From positions 37,399,380 through 37,463,379 of the forward strand of contig CM046303.1 in NCBI GenBank assembly GCA_025267735.1: 64,000 nucleotides of DNA, read 5' to 3'. Below the pieces are notes generated by a model, which saw nothing but the letters and a program-made list of their open reading frames with translations, was not told the DNA's origin and made no database searches. The DNA comes from Mactra quadrangularis (Eukaryota > Mollusca > Bivalvia > Venerida > Mactridae). Position numbers and translations under genes: made by a program. Numbering within the stretch: the stretch's first letter is position 1; every line of letters begins with the position of its first letter. Positions 20,883 to 31,625 of this stretch are shown one piece after another.

Positions 20883-23800
20883 ATGGCTGCTTATCAATGC
20901 GAACAATGCGGAGTTACTTTTCCTAAACTTAGTCAGCTATTACAACATAGGCGGACGGAAAATCACTGGAGACACAGGTGTGAATCTTGTAAAAAGGCAT
21001 TTTCAAGAAAGCAAAATTTGGAGAGGCATTTGCTGAAGCACAAGAACGACAGTAATCAACATTGTCAAGAATGCTTGAAAGTCTTCACAAGAGAAGATGC
21101 ATTGAATGAACATCTTCGAAAACGCCTGATAGATGACCAGCAGGGCGGAGGAGCAGGAAAACGACAGAAGCTAGTGGATGATCCATCAAGATTTTATAAC
21201 ATTGAGAAAATTGGAGAGAAAAGGATAGAAAAGTTTAGGACTACGGCTACGTACTATAAAGTTAATGTGAAAAATATTGAAGTGCAGGGGTTCCATCTAT
21301 ATTAAAAACATTGAAATTGATATTTCATTCCATACTTGAAAACATGACTCAGATGATACCGGAAACTGATTTGGTACGTGTGTCAATTGACAATCCTGAG
21401 TTGGATTTTCCTATTGTGTTAGAATTTATGCCACGTCTTAAACTAACTGTAGATAGATTATTATCAGAAATTGAACGGGTGTTGCAATCGCACGAGCAGT
21501 TTGTTGTGGACGAAACATTTCATGTTGAGCTTGTTCATGTTCACAATATCAAAGGAAGAAGACACAACAAAAAACCATTTGTTAATCTTTCAAAGTTGCT
21601 ACACAGCAAAGGGAGTGTAATTTAAATAAAGAACATAGATGAACTATGTTGTGCTCGGGCTATAGTCACTGCAATAGCACGATTGGAACAACATCCATTG
21701 TGGAACAGCATTCGACAAGGACGTAGCATACAGAGAGAACTGGCTGAAGATTTACATAATAAAGCCAATGTACCTCTAGGAAAGTGTGGATTGGAAGAAG
21801 TAAAGAAGTTTCAAGCTGTGTTGCCACAGTACAAAATACATGTATTATCAAAGGACCATTTTAACGCCATTATTTATGAAAGGATGGAAGGCGAGGTACC
21901 CATTTACCTCTACTATCATGATGAGCATTTTGATGTAATCACAAAGATGACTGGTTTTTTAAACCGGAGCTACTTTTGCGAAACCTGTAAGAAAGGATAC
22001 AACCCCAAGGAACGTCATATTTGCAATAATCCTTGTGTGTATTGCCGTCATATACATAAAGATTGTGAAGAAAATTGGCAGTTCTGTAAGAAATGTAATA
22101 GCCATTTTAAGAATGACATCTGTTTTCAAATGCATATGAATAAGAATAGTTCAGGCAAAAGTACTTGTTACACCTATTTCAAATGCAAAGATTGTGACCA
22201 GACCATTAATATGAATAGGCACAAAAAGGTCCATATCTGTTACAAATTTTATTGTAAAACATGCAAGGATTTTGTAAGCGATGACCATTTATGCTACATG
22301 CAGCCAGTTGAGAGGAAAAAACGACTGAAAACCAAAAGAAGAAAGAACATTTACAATACATATTTTTCGACTTTGAATGTACACAAGATGATATTCTTCA
22401 ATGCGATACTGGCTACTTCCCAAATGAGAATGGAAAGTGCTGTAACTGTTCAAAATCTTGGAGCGAAACTTTTGAACATAGGCCTAACCTTTGCGTTGTA
22501 CACAAAATATGTTCATCGTGTATGGAATCTCCTGTTACAAACAATTCAGCTTGTACAAAATGCGGGGTAAATGAGCGCATATTTCAAGGAATGGATACAA
22601 CAGAGATATTCTGTGATTGGTTATTTTCTAAAGAAAATTTTGGGTCCACCGTGATTTGCCACAACTTCAAAGGTTACGACAGTTATCCTATTCTCCAGTA
22701 TTTACGTGACAATGCTGTTCTTCCCGAGATCATTACAACAGGATAAAAAAATATGTCTATTAGCGTACCCGCCTGTAAAATCCGCATGATTGACTCACTC
22801 AAGTTTATCCCTATGGCACTTGCTTCCATACCTAAATCGTTTGGAGAAACAGAGTTAGCAAGAGGATATTTTCCACATTTATTCAATAGAGCAGATAATC
22901 AAAAAGTTACATTACCACATCTCCCAGACCTCAAGTATTACTCGCCAGAGACTATGAAACCAGAGGCTAGATTGGTATTTTTGAAATGGTATGATAAAAA
23001 CAAGAACTCATCATTCAACTTTCAAGAGGAACTTGTCCGTTACTGTCGTTCAGATGTGGACATTCTCAGAAAATGTTGTCTTAAGTTTCGAAAATTATTC
23101 ATGAACCTAACGGAGAAGGTGGATGGTAAAGGAATCGATCCTTTTGAAAACTGTATCACGATTGCTTCAGCATGCCATCTTGTTTATAGAACCAATTTCC
23201 TGTCTCACGAAAGCATCGCTATCATTCCATCACACGGTTATCGGCCAGAAGAAAAAAACAGTCAGTTATGGCATATCAATGGATGGCGTACGTATCACAT
23301 ACATCAGGAATCAACATTCAACATGGAAGAAATTACGGTGAACAACACATTGGGCCGTACAAAGTCGACGGTTATTACGAACAAAAAAAAACAATAAAAT
23401 AGTTTTAGAGTTTCATGGTTGTTTTTGGCATGGGTGCCCTAAGTGCTTTTCTAAGACAACATTCAACCCGCTGACCAATACAAGTATGGGAGATTTGTAT
23501 GCCAAACCTATGGAGAAAAAACAGTTTATTGAAGAAAATGGCTATGCATATGTCTGCAAATGGGAGTGCGACTACAAGAAAAGACTTGAAACAGATATCA
23601 CTATGAAGCAATACATTCAAAACCTGGAACTGATCACCCCACTCGAACCTCGTGACGCTTTTTTCGGCGGAAGAACAGAAGCTTTCAAACTTTATGAAGA
23701 AGCAAGTGTGGATAAAAGATCAAATATTATGACGTCACATCTTTATATCCTTGGGTAAACAAGACGGGAAAGGTACCTGTTGGGCACCCACAGATCATAA

Positions 23801-25005
23801 CAGAGAACTTTCAAGACATCAGTCAGTATGAGGGACTAATTAAGTGTAAAGTCTTGCCTCCTAGGGGGCTACACATTCCAGTGCTACCCATGAAGTTCAA
23901 TGGAAAACTCATGTTTAGCTTATGCCTTAAGTTTGGTGAAAACCTCCAACAGTCGTCTTGTGACCATAGCGATGCTGAGCGGGCCATTATTGGAACCTGG
24001 GTGAGCGATGAGGTAAAAGAAGCTTTAGCTCAGGGGTACACTACACAGAACATATATGAAGTGTGGCATTTTGACAATATTTCTCAGTACGACTATGAAA
24101 CCAAAATTGAAGGTCTCTTTACCGAATATGTGATCACTTTTCTTAAGGTAAAGCAGGAAGCTAGTGGCTGGCCAGAATGGTGTCAGACTAAAGAACAGAA
24201 ACGAACCTACATTGAACAATACTTTGAAATGGAGGGTGTCTTGCTTGCTTACGATAAAATTGAGAATAATCCCGGTCTCAGGTCCCTTGCAAAATTAATG
24301 TTAAATTCGTTCTGGGGTAAATTTGGTCAACGTACAAATTTGACACTGACAACGTACATATCAGATCCCTCAGAATTCTTTGACATGATGACATCGGATC
24401 GGCAAAAAGTAAAAAACGTCCGTTTTGTAAATGATGAGTCAGTTCAGCTAGATTGGGTGTACAATGAGGATTTTGTAGAATCGTCTCCAAGAACTAATGT
24501 GGTGATTGCCGCCTACACGACAGCCCAAGCCCGTCTGAAACTGTACGAATATTTGAAACATTTAGGAAATAGAGTCCTGTATTGTGATACAGATTCCATC
24601 GTCTTCACCAGTATTCCTGGGCAGTGGGAACCACCTCTCGGTGACTATTTGGGCGACTTGACGGATGAAGTTCCAGACAATCACATTACAGCATTTGTTA
24701 CAGGAGGTCCTAAGAACTATGCATTTGCCTTAGCGAAACCCAATAAACAAGGTCACACATCCATTTGTAAAGTAAGGGGTATCACGTTGAACTTCAAAAA
24801 TCCAATTGATATTAATTACCAAACTATCAAAGACATGGTGACTGGAGAGAGGAGTGAGTGTGTGACTGTTATAGACGAACATAAAATAGCAAGAAATCCT
24901 TCGACCTGTCACGTGATAACAAAACGTGAATGTAAAAGTTATAAAATCGTGTTTGACAAACGCGTTATAAAAGAGGACTATCAAACCGTGCCTTATGGAA
25001 TGTAA
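20883..25005 (+). pseudogene. Protein-primed DNA polymerase B (pPolB) of the Polinton
   Basis: Replicative polymerase. From ATG at 20883: three C2H2 fingers in the first ~75 residues (YQCEQCGVTF, HRCESCKKAF, QHCQECLKVF; the third lacks its last His), then the usual Polinton N-terminal region (LVRVSIDNPELDFPIVLEFM; WNSIRQGRSI; KFQAVLPQYKIHVLS) and a Cys/His-rich stretch. The exonuclease motifs are FFDFECT (about 22365), HNFKGYD (22660) and YCRSDVD (23041). The polymerase motifs are DVTSLYP (A, 23731), KLMLNSFWGKFGQ (B, about 24295) and YCDTDSI (C, about 24580). All catalytic acidic residues survive. It is broken by frameshifts near 21285, 22355, 23290-23400 and 23720 and by stops at 21623 and 22744. 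From about 23729 to the TAA at 25005 the frame is continuous, so the palm/thumb half is intact. AATAAA at 25148 may end the transcript. Confidence 0.93.
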
Positions 25006-25329
25006 ATACATGTATTGATATATATTTCATCGTGTATTGTATCGTGTACGCCTGTGTATTTTAATTATTGTGCTGGATTTAACTAGGTGAGCAGAAAAAC
25101 AATAGTTCACGTAATTATGTATTTATGTAAGATTTATGTTGTATATAATAAAATTGTACAAAAAATAACTGATTTCTTTATAATTTATATTACCAACAAG
25201 TTTTTACATGAAGACATACTTTACCTGTTCGGTGTTTACACCTCATTGACGGACATTATCTGATTGACTTCGTCAAAAGAAATTGAATAAATTCAGTACA
25301 TACAATGATATCGGCGTTCACAAGCAAAC

Positions 25330-25825
25330 AATATACCAGAAGGAGGTTTAGCAAGATTCGTCTCACAATTTAATGATAGAGCATGCAAGGCAATGTAATA
25401 TTGATAGAGAATTCCGTTTTTGTCCGTACTGTGAATCTTGTATTGAAGATGAGTTTCATTTTATCATGAGTTGTCCTTTACATACAGAAATACGTTGTAC
25501 TTATCTTCCTGAAATTTATATAGAACACCCAAACGTTGATAAATTCATTGCTTTGATGAACACTGTAAGAAAATCTGTGTTAAGAAATCTAGCTATGTAC
25601 ATATTTTATGCATTTGAAAGAAGAAAGCATGTTTTGTCGTCCTTTCAGTAGCAAACAACATAACTCACGTATTGATTAAGATGTAAATTGTTTTTGATAT
25701 ATATTATGTATGATATTATGTATCTTGTATATCTACTTGACATACCCTTTGTATGTTGTATATTCATGTATATGGGCCGGAGGCCATATGTACTATATGA
25801 AATAAACTGTTAAAAAACTGTTTTA
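25330..25825 (+). mobile_element. LINE 3'-end fragment, plus orientation
   Basis: 25373-25651 encodes the C-terminus of the LINE ORF2: MIEHARQCNIDREFRFCPYC then ESCIEDEFHFIMSCPLH, a Cys/His cluster (CPYC-x2-C...H...C). It aligns closely with the end of the minus-strand LINE next door. The first ~40 bp are frameshifted. The 3' UTR ends GGGCCGGAGGCCATATG (25772) and AATAAA at 25801. It is a heavily 5'-truncated insertion, typical of target-primed reverse transcription, and lies just beyond the Polinton polymerase. Confidence 0.85.
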
Positions 25826-26194
25826 TGTTCAAGCTATCGCAACAAACTAAAACTGGATGAGTTCTGTACTATATTAAATAAACGATAAACGATAAACATT
25901 TATTCATGATACTAGGCCTCCGGCCCATACACATATAACATACAATATACAGTACAATGACAGTTTAAACAAAGTAGATGGCAAACATGTACTAAGTTAC
26001 AGAAGTACCGCATGTATACATATATTATACAAATTGTACAGTAATCTCACAGTAAATTTACATGACGAAACTATCAATACAGTACATGAATATCAAGTTA
26101 TAATGAATATCCTAGAATAAGGTACAAGGATGATAACATATTTATCTAAACTCTCAATACAAATTACATGTATACAGTTTAAAATAACTAAGAA

Positions 26195-29100
26195 TCAAGT
26201 GTATATTGAGGTATGCTCCTTCCTGATTTTAGTTGCTTTATATAAATATATAGCAAGGTCTCGACAATATCGCTGCCCAGACATAAGCATATAATAGGAC
26301 TGAATGGTAGGATGGTCGATAAAAAACTTTGGTATAAATTCCGATCTGATAGTGGCATAAAGCGGGCATACCAGTACAAAATGTAACTCATCCTCAATAC
26401 AGCCCTCACAATAAAAACAAGTCCTAAAATCAGGATCAACATTATAATACCTTCCATGTTCGATCATAAGAGAATGACATGATGATCTGAAAGAAGCCAA
26501 GCAAGACCTGTACTTTTTAACATTGATATTCAAAATGTAAGGTTCTACAGAGAGTTCTGTTTTGTAATGAGAGTACGTAAAAAGTTTACTACTATTAAGA
26601 CATCTTGCACTCCATGTTTGCATATACTGGTCAGATAAACGTAGTGTGTACTGTTTTAAAAAAGAAGATGGAGACGAAACATGCTGGTTATCCCATATGT
26701 ATCTAAAACCATTTATGTACAGACTATTTTTTACACAAGAAACCCAATTATAATAACCAAGGTTATCAAAATGTAACATCATATTATAGCAAACTTTAAC
26801 ATAACGTGTATCTGGCATACGTAAAATACGGAGCCAATATTTAATACAGCGCCTACTGGATGATATATACATTGGTAATCTGCCAAGGTCACCTAATACA
26901 GCGTCATTGCATGCATTTCTATGCACTTGAAGGAAACGTTTACCAGCAATTAATTGGATATTTTCAACAGCGTTGATGTTCAATAGCCCCCATATTTCGG
27001 AACCATATAATAATATAGAGCTTATTTTAGAGTCAAACACCTTGAAGAAGGTTTTATAAGGTATGCAAGATAAATTAGAAAAATGGCACAATAAATGAGT
27101 GAGAGCTTTTTTAGCTTTAATTGAAGAAGCTTTAGCCATTTTGTATAGTGACATCCTGTTTGTAAACAGTAAACCAACATAGGTGAAATTACTAAGAACC
27201 TCAACAGGATTATTCTTGTAGAAAAATTTCTCACCATTTCGTAGGCGTCCACCTCTTTTAAACACAACGATTTTAGTCTTTTCAGTATTAACTGATAGTT
27301 TGTATGAATCACAAAATGTACTTAAGATATTCAACTGTTTCTGTAACCCTCCAACGGTATCAGCTATAAGTCCGATATCGTCGGCAAACATAAAAAAGTG
27401 AAAATAATATTGGGCTTAAACTGCAGCCTTGACGAAGACCAATCGGACAAGAAAAGGAATTAGAATTTCCAAATTTAGTTTTTACACGCCCCTTAACCTG
27501 ATTATAAATTGATTTTATTGCCGAGTACAGGTTACCTTTAATTCCATCTTTTCTTAAAATGTTAAACAATACATTGTGATTCACCGAATCAAAAGCTTTT
27601 TGAAAGTCAACAAAAGCTACATACAGTGTCTTATTTTTCATGCTCAAATATTTAGATACAATAGAGTATAAAATATAAGCATTATCAACAGTTGAATAGT
27701 CTTGTCTGAAGCCAGATTGACACTCTGCTATAATACTATATACATCAACATAAAATGTTAACCTTTTAGTTAAGATAGAAATGTATACTTTGCTAATGAC
27801 ATCTAACAAGCATATACCTCGATAATTATTCGGTAGATCAGGATTAGACTTTTTATGGAGTGGTACTATCAAACATTCACTCCAACAACAAGGAAATTCA
27901 CCGCAATAAAATAGACGATTGAATAATTTACATAAAATTGGAACTAAGGGTACTAACCCATATATCAAATGAAGTGGTGAAATTTGACCACCAGTAGACT
28001 TATTTTTGTTAATAGCATTTATAGCATCTACAACCTCTTGTTCTGAAATCGGTGAGTTAAATACTATCTCTTCAATTTCATCAAAATCAAACGAATCAAC
28101 ATTTTCGGAGACATCTTCTATGTTATTTTCAACATACTGTTGATTTGATTGGAAGACACTACTAAAATGATCAAACCACTGATCGATTGATATATTAGGT
28201 ATCTTCTTATAATGTTTGCCAAATGGATTTTTTAATTCTTGCCAGAAATGCTTAGAATTGTTGACAAGCGATTCAAGCTTATCAGTACGCTGCTTATCAA
28301 AGTGATAGCGTTTGTTTCGACATAATTTTTTGTATGAACGTTTAAGATCAAGGTAATTCTCTAAGTTAGTGTCAGATCTGTTCCGTCGAAACAGACTCAA
28401 TGCAACTCTAGATGCTTTTTTTGCAGTTCTACAATCATTGTCGAACCAACTTTTGTTATTACGATTTTGACGATTAGAACGATGTACAGACTTAAAATTT
28501 TCAGAACTAGACAATATAGTATCTTCCAATTTATCAACGATAACATCAACATTACAGGAATTATCATTTCAAAGATAGTACCCATATCGCCATCTAACAA
28601 TGCTTCAGACAATGTATTAACATAATCGGTGCAATTTTCATCAATAATATTATAAAATACAGAAGATGAAAGGTTTGAATCAGAATCAGATGGGTTTAGG
28701 TTATTAGATTCTTTTGAAGAGACAACATTCAAGCATAGCTTTAATGGCAAATGGGTACTCTCAGTCCATGACAAAACATTACAATTAACAATAAAGTCGA
28801 AAATACATCTGCAAGAAATAAAATAGTCGATAACACTACAACCATTTTTGTTTACAAAAGTAAAATCACCAGTTCCAAAACGACCGTTTAAAATGTAACA
28901 TTCAAAAGTTTTACAAAATAATAAAAGTTCACGGCCATTTTTATTAACAACATTGTCAGCAGAGCTACGGCGTATACCAGGATCAGTATCTAGTAAGTCA
29001 TGGAACTCTTGTAGTTCTGGAATATGTTGATCTGAAGTGAGAAAGTCATTGTCAACACCAGTGCGCGCATTGAAATCACCACAAAGCATTACATTAAATT

Positions 29101-29572
29101 CTGTGAAGTTAATACGCGTTAAGATCTCTGTTAAGCTCTCAATGCCGCGCAAAGGCTTTTCATGATAGAATGGTGAATCATTTGGAGGAAAATATAGAGA
29201 AACAAGAAGCACATCTTTATCAATGTTAAACATAGATTTATCTATTTGTAAAATAACTCCATACGAAAAATCTTCGCATAAACGTTTTACATAATCATGC
29301 AGAGATTTTCTAACAAGAACAAGAACTCCACCTAGAGATCTTCCGCCACATTTTGATGATTCAGCATTACAACAATAAATATCATAGCCCTCGAATATAT
29401 CCGATAAATAATCACTATTGACATCCCACGTTTCTTGGAGACAAATTAACTCAAATTCACACAATGAATCAATCAGATCTTTTGACGATAATTTAGATTT
29501 TAAGCCTTCAATGTTCCAGCTTAAACATGATATAAAAGATGTGTCTCTTGAATGTGATGGACTTTGACCAGC
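26195..29572 (-). pseudogene. LINE ORF2: APE endonuclease plus reverse transcriptase
   Basis: N-terminus SWNIEGLKSKL (about 29515) begins the exonuclease-endonuclease-phosphatase fold: LQETW, GDFNARTG, VIDYF and STHLPL, where the family has SDH, so a catalytic-pair Asp is replaced. A frameshift near 28560 leads to the reverse transcriptase: NNYRGICLLDVISKVY, VDFQKAFDSV (motif A), GLRQGCSLSPILFSLF (motif B), then FADD (motif C) from 27391. Between motifs B and C about 25 residues are missing and the frame changes, indicating a deletion at about 27392. The tail has CFYCEGCIEDELHF and ends at 26195. As in all LINEs it would nick target DNA and copy its RNA there. This copy is inactive. Confidence 0.92.
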
Positions 29573-29575
29573 ATC

Positions 29576-30072
29576 CTATTGATTGAATGATAATGTGGAA
29601 CGATCAACTCGTTGATTACTGTTGTCGGTCGAACGATTACTGGACGATTTTTGATGAGAAATTTTAATTGGTTTCTTGGTTACGAAGTCAAGTTTAAACA
29701 CATCGCCATCAATAACTAACTTGTCGTGGCGCATTGAAGCTTTACTGCCAGATTGTCGAGCTTCAACGAGATAGTTACCAAGTACTTTTCTTGTTTCTCT
29801 AACCCGGGTTGTAAAATCTTCGGAAACCCTATAATCTGAGTTTTGGTCAAGATTGTCCCTAGCAGCTTTACGAACTTTTTCACGATGTTTGTAGCTTGAA
29901 AATTTGACGATAATTGGACCATTAGGTCTATTACCAGCCACTTTAAGACGATGTGCACGTTCTATTGGTAAGTCAGTATCGTTGGAGGGTAGTTTCAGTG
30001 TATCAGCAACGAAATTACGAACCTTTTCTTCACTAGTGTCCCAATTTTCGTTAATAAAAGATGTTGTATTAC
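29576..30072 (-). pseudogene. LINE ORF1, L1-ORF1p-like, N-terminally truncated
   Basis: The frame reads NENWDTSEEKVRNFVADTLK then ERAHRLK, GPIIVKFSSYKHREKVRKAA, VSEDFTTRVRETRKVLGNYL and DKLVIDGDVFKLD, which is the RRM plus C-terminal-domain core of L1 ORF1 RNA-binding chaperones. The coiled coil and start are missing, since the copy begins at about 30072 next to an in-frame TAA. The ORF ends with a single TAG (29578-29576). The same frame then continues without interruption into the endonuclease, so ORF1 and ORF2 are in one frame separated by one amber codon. Confidence 0.85.
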
Positions 30073-30075
30073 GTT

Positions 30076-30269
30076 ATATTCATAGAAGATATAATACATA
30101 TTCCACTGGTAATTTATAAGTCTGAATGCTTGATAAATACTTGTCTTAAATAATAAAGTAAGAATTGATCAAAATGTTTCTTTTGAAAGAAGATGTCAAG
30201 AAATTCTCATATTCGACAAAAATATTGCTAAAGATCATTGAAATATACGTCTAATGTCACTTCCTAGAA
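30076..30269. other. LINE 5' flank, no feature
   Basis: Short AT-rich spacer between the truncated LINE 5' end and the next inverted repeat. No target duplication for the LINE could be fixed. Confidence 0.4.
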
Positions 30270-30595
30270 CAAGTCCTATCTGTCACTTGCTTCAAACCAA
30301 CATTTTATGCCTGTAGTTTGACAGATAATAAGACTATATTCATCAACTGTAATACCAAGTATCTCTAGTGTTAAAAACAGGCTATATGTCGTTCTGTAAG
30401 AAACAAAGAAGTTGGGTATACGTAATAGAAAAGCTTGAATTTCCTTAATGGCTTGATCAAGGTTTAAATTAAAACTAGGCCATAAGTTATATACTTCTAA
30501 ATGTTTTGCTGTGCAGTTTACATCAGTCAGTCCAAATAAAAGATACACAATGACGTATGAAAACAACGAATGAACTTGGGGAAACTAGGATAGGT
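30270..30595 (-). repeat. Inverted repeat R8, left arm (with 96-codon ORF)
   Basis: The reverse complement matches 31255-31625. Landmarks on the minus strand are CCCAAGTTCATTCGTTGTTT, GACTGACTGATGTAAACTGC, AACTTATGGCCTAGTTTTAA, TTGTTTCTTACAGAACGACA and TACTTGGTATTA. An open frame covers most of the arm (30566-30276; contains WPSFNLNLDQAIKEIQAFLL) with no recognised domain. Its homologue in the other arm is not open. Confidence 0.6.
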
Positions 30596-31254
30596 GAATT
30601 TATTATAAAATTTATATCAGCTAAAATATATGTCAATTATCTACCTAATTTAGTGTAATACACTTAACTCATTAGCTTAATTACCCGAAGTCTAGCAAAT
30701 GACCATGCCTGTCAAGTTATACCCTCTACAACTTTTAAATAGTATTATTCAATGTTAGTGTACTTCTGTTTTCAAACTGTTTTTGCATGTCCTTAGAAAC
30801 CGTGTGAGTTTCTTCCTCTTGAAAATCACAAATCATCAAAACTTGTTTTTTTCATCTCGAAAACCTTAAATAATTTGGTAACTGATAATGAAGTTCATCG
30901 ATACAACGTTCTCAATATGTTCTGTTTCTTATGCTACATAAAAATCTTTTACAGAATAGTTTTGGCAATAAGCCAATGTTGGACAATGCGGGAAGTTCAA
31001 TGAGCCTATAAACTGGTGTATATTTAACAGATAACTATTGAGAAAGACTCAATTGTAAATAGCACTGAAGTTTGGCTTATTCAATGTATATATGATTTTA
31101 CATCCATTTATTTGAAACATCTAAATTGGAAATGCAGAAATGTTTCAGATAAATGTGTGAAATATCATACACTGAACAGTCCAAAACATCAGTGCCATGA
31201 GTTAAAGATTTAATTGTATCACAAATTTAGCCAGTATAATATTTTATTATAAAA
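30596..31254. other. Spacer between R8 arms
   Basis: About 660 bp of AT-rich sequence with no coding or repeat signal recognised. Together with the arms it forms a ~1.36-kb foldback structure. Confidence 0.4.
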
Positions 31255-31625
31255 GCATATATCCTTGTTTCCACAAGTTCATTTGTCGTTCACATATGTC
31301 TGACTGATGTAAAATTCACAGAAAAATATAATAAATAAATAACTTATGGCCTAGTTTAAATTTTAACTATTGTCTCAATCCTTAAAGGAAATGCAATTCT
31401 TTCTTTTACGTATATCCATACCAACTTACTTGTTTCTTACAGAATAACGAATAGCCTGCATTTGACACGAGTGACACTTGGTATTAATAAATTCTTTTTA
31501 TCTGTCGTACTAATAGGTATAGGAATAGGTATTATATCTGCTATGAATATAACATAATAAACATCTCTTATTGACTGCAGTACATAACTCATCCAGTTTA
31601 AGACTGTTACAAAAGCCTGTTTATA
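31255..31625 (+). repeat. Inverted repeat R8, right arm
   Basis: Counterpart of 30270-30595: TTTCCACAAGTTCATTTGTC, TGACTGATGTAAAATTCACA, AACTTATGGCCTAGTTTAAA, CTTGTTTCTTACAGAATAAC. It contains a small ATAGGTATAGGAATAGGTAT iteration at 31511-31530 absent from the left arm. Confidence 0.6.

Larger units (their letters stand above)
17450..25170. mobile_element. Polinton/Maverick remnant
   Basis: A virus-like self-synthesising DNA transposon. Seen: retroviral-type integrase, small acidic ORF and FtsK/HerA-type packaging ATPase on the minus strand, and divergent protein-primed family B DNA polymerase on the plus strand, all degenerate. Possible polyadenylation signals flank it (AATAAA in reverse at about 17457-17469, and AATAAA at 25148). 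Known Polintons also carry a cysteine protease and major and minor capsid genes. None is recognisable here, and the gene spacing leaves no room for them. No terminal inverted repeats were found. A LINE fragment begins at about 25.33 kb, so the right end may be truncated. Intact Polintons are about 15-20 kb, so this is roughly half an element. Confidence 0.92.
25873..30075 (-). mobile_element. Nearly complete non-LTR retrotransposon (LINE)
   Basis: On the minus strand the order is ORF1 C-terminal part, endonuclease, reverse transcriptase, Cys/His tail, 3' UTR with GGGCCGGAGGCC, and a short repeat tail of TTATCGTT units at 25873-25895. ORF1 starts abruptly at about 30072 without ATG, so the copy is 5' truncated. 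The 3' UTR shares GGCCGGAGGCC with the plus copy at 25.8 kb, with the 3' ends facing each other about 50 bp apart. L1-style ORF1 with an APE endonuclease suggests the L1/Tx1 side of LINEs, but I do not assign a clade. Confidence 0.9.
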
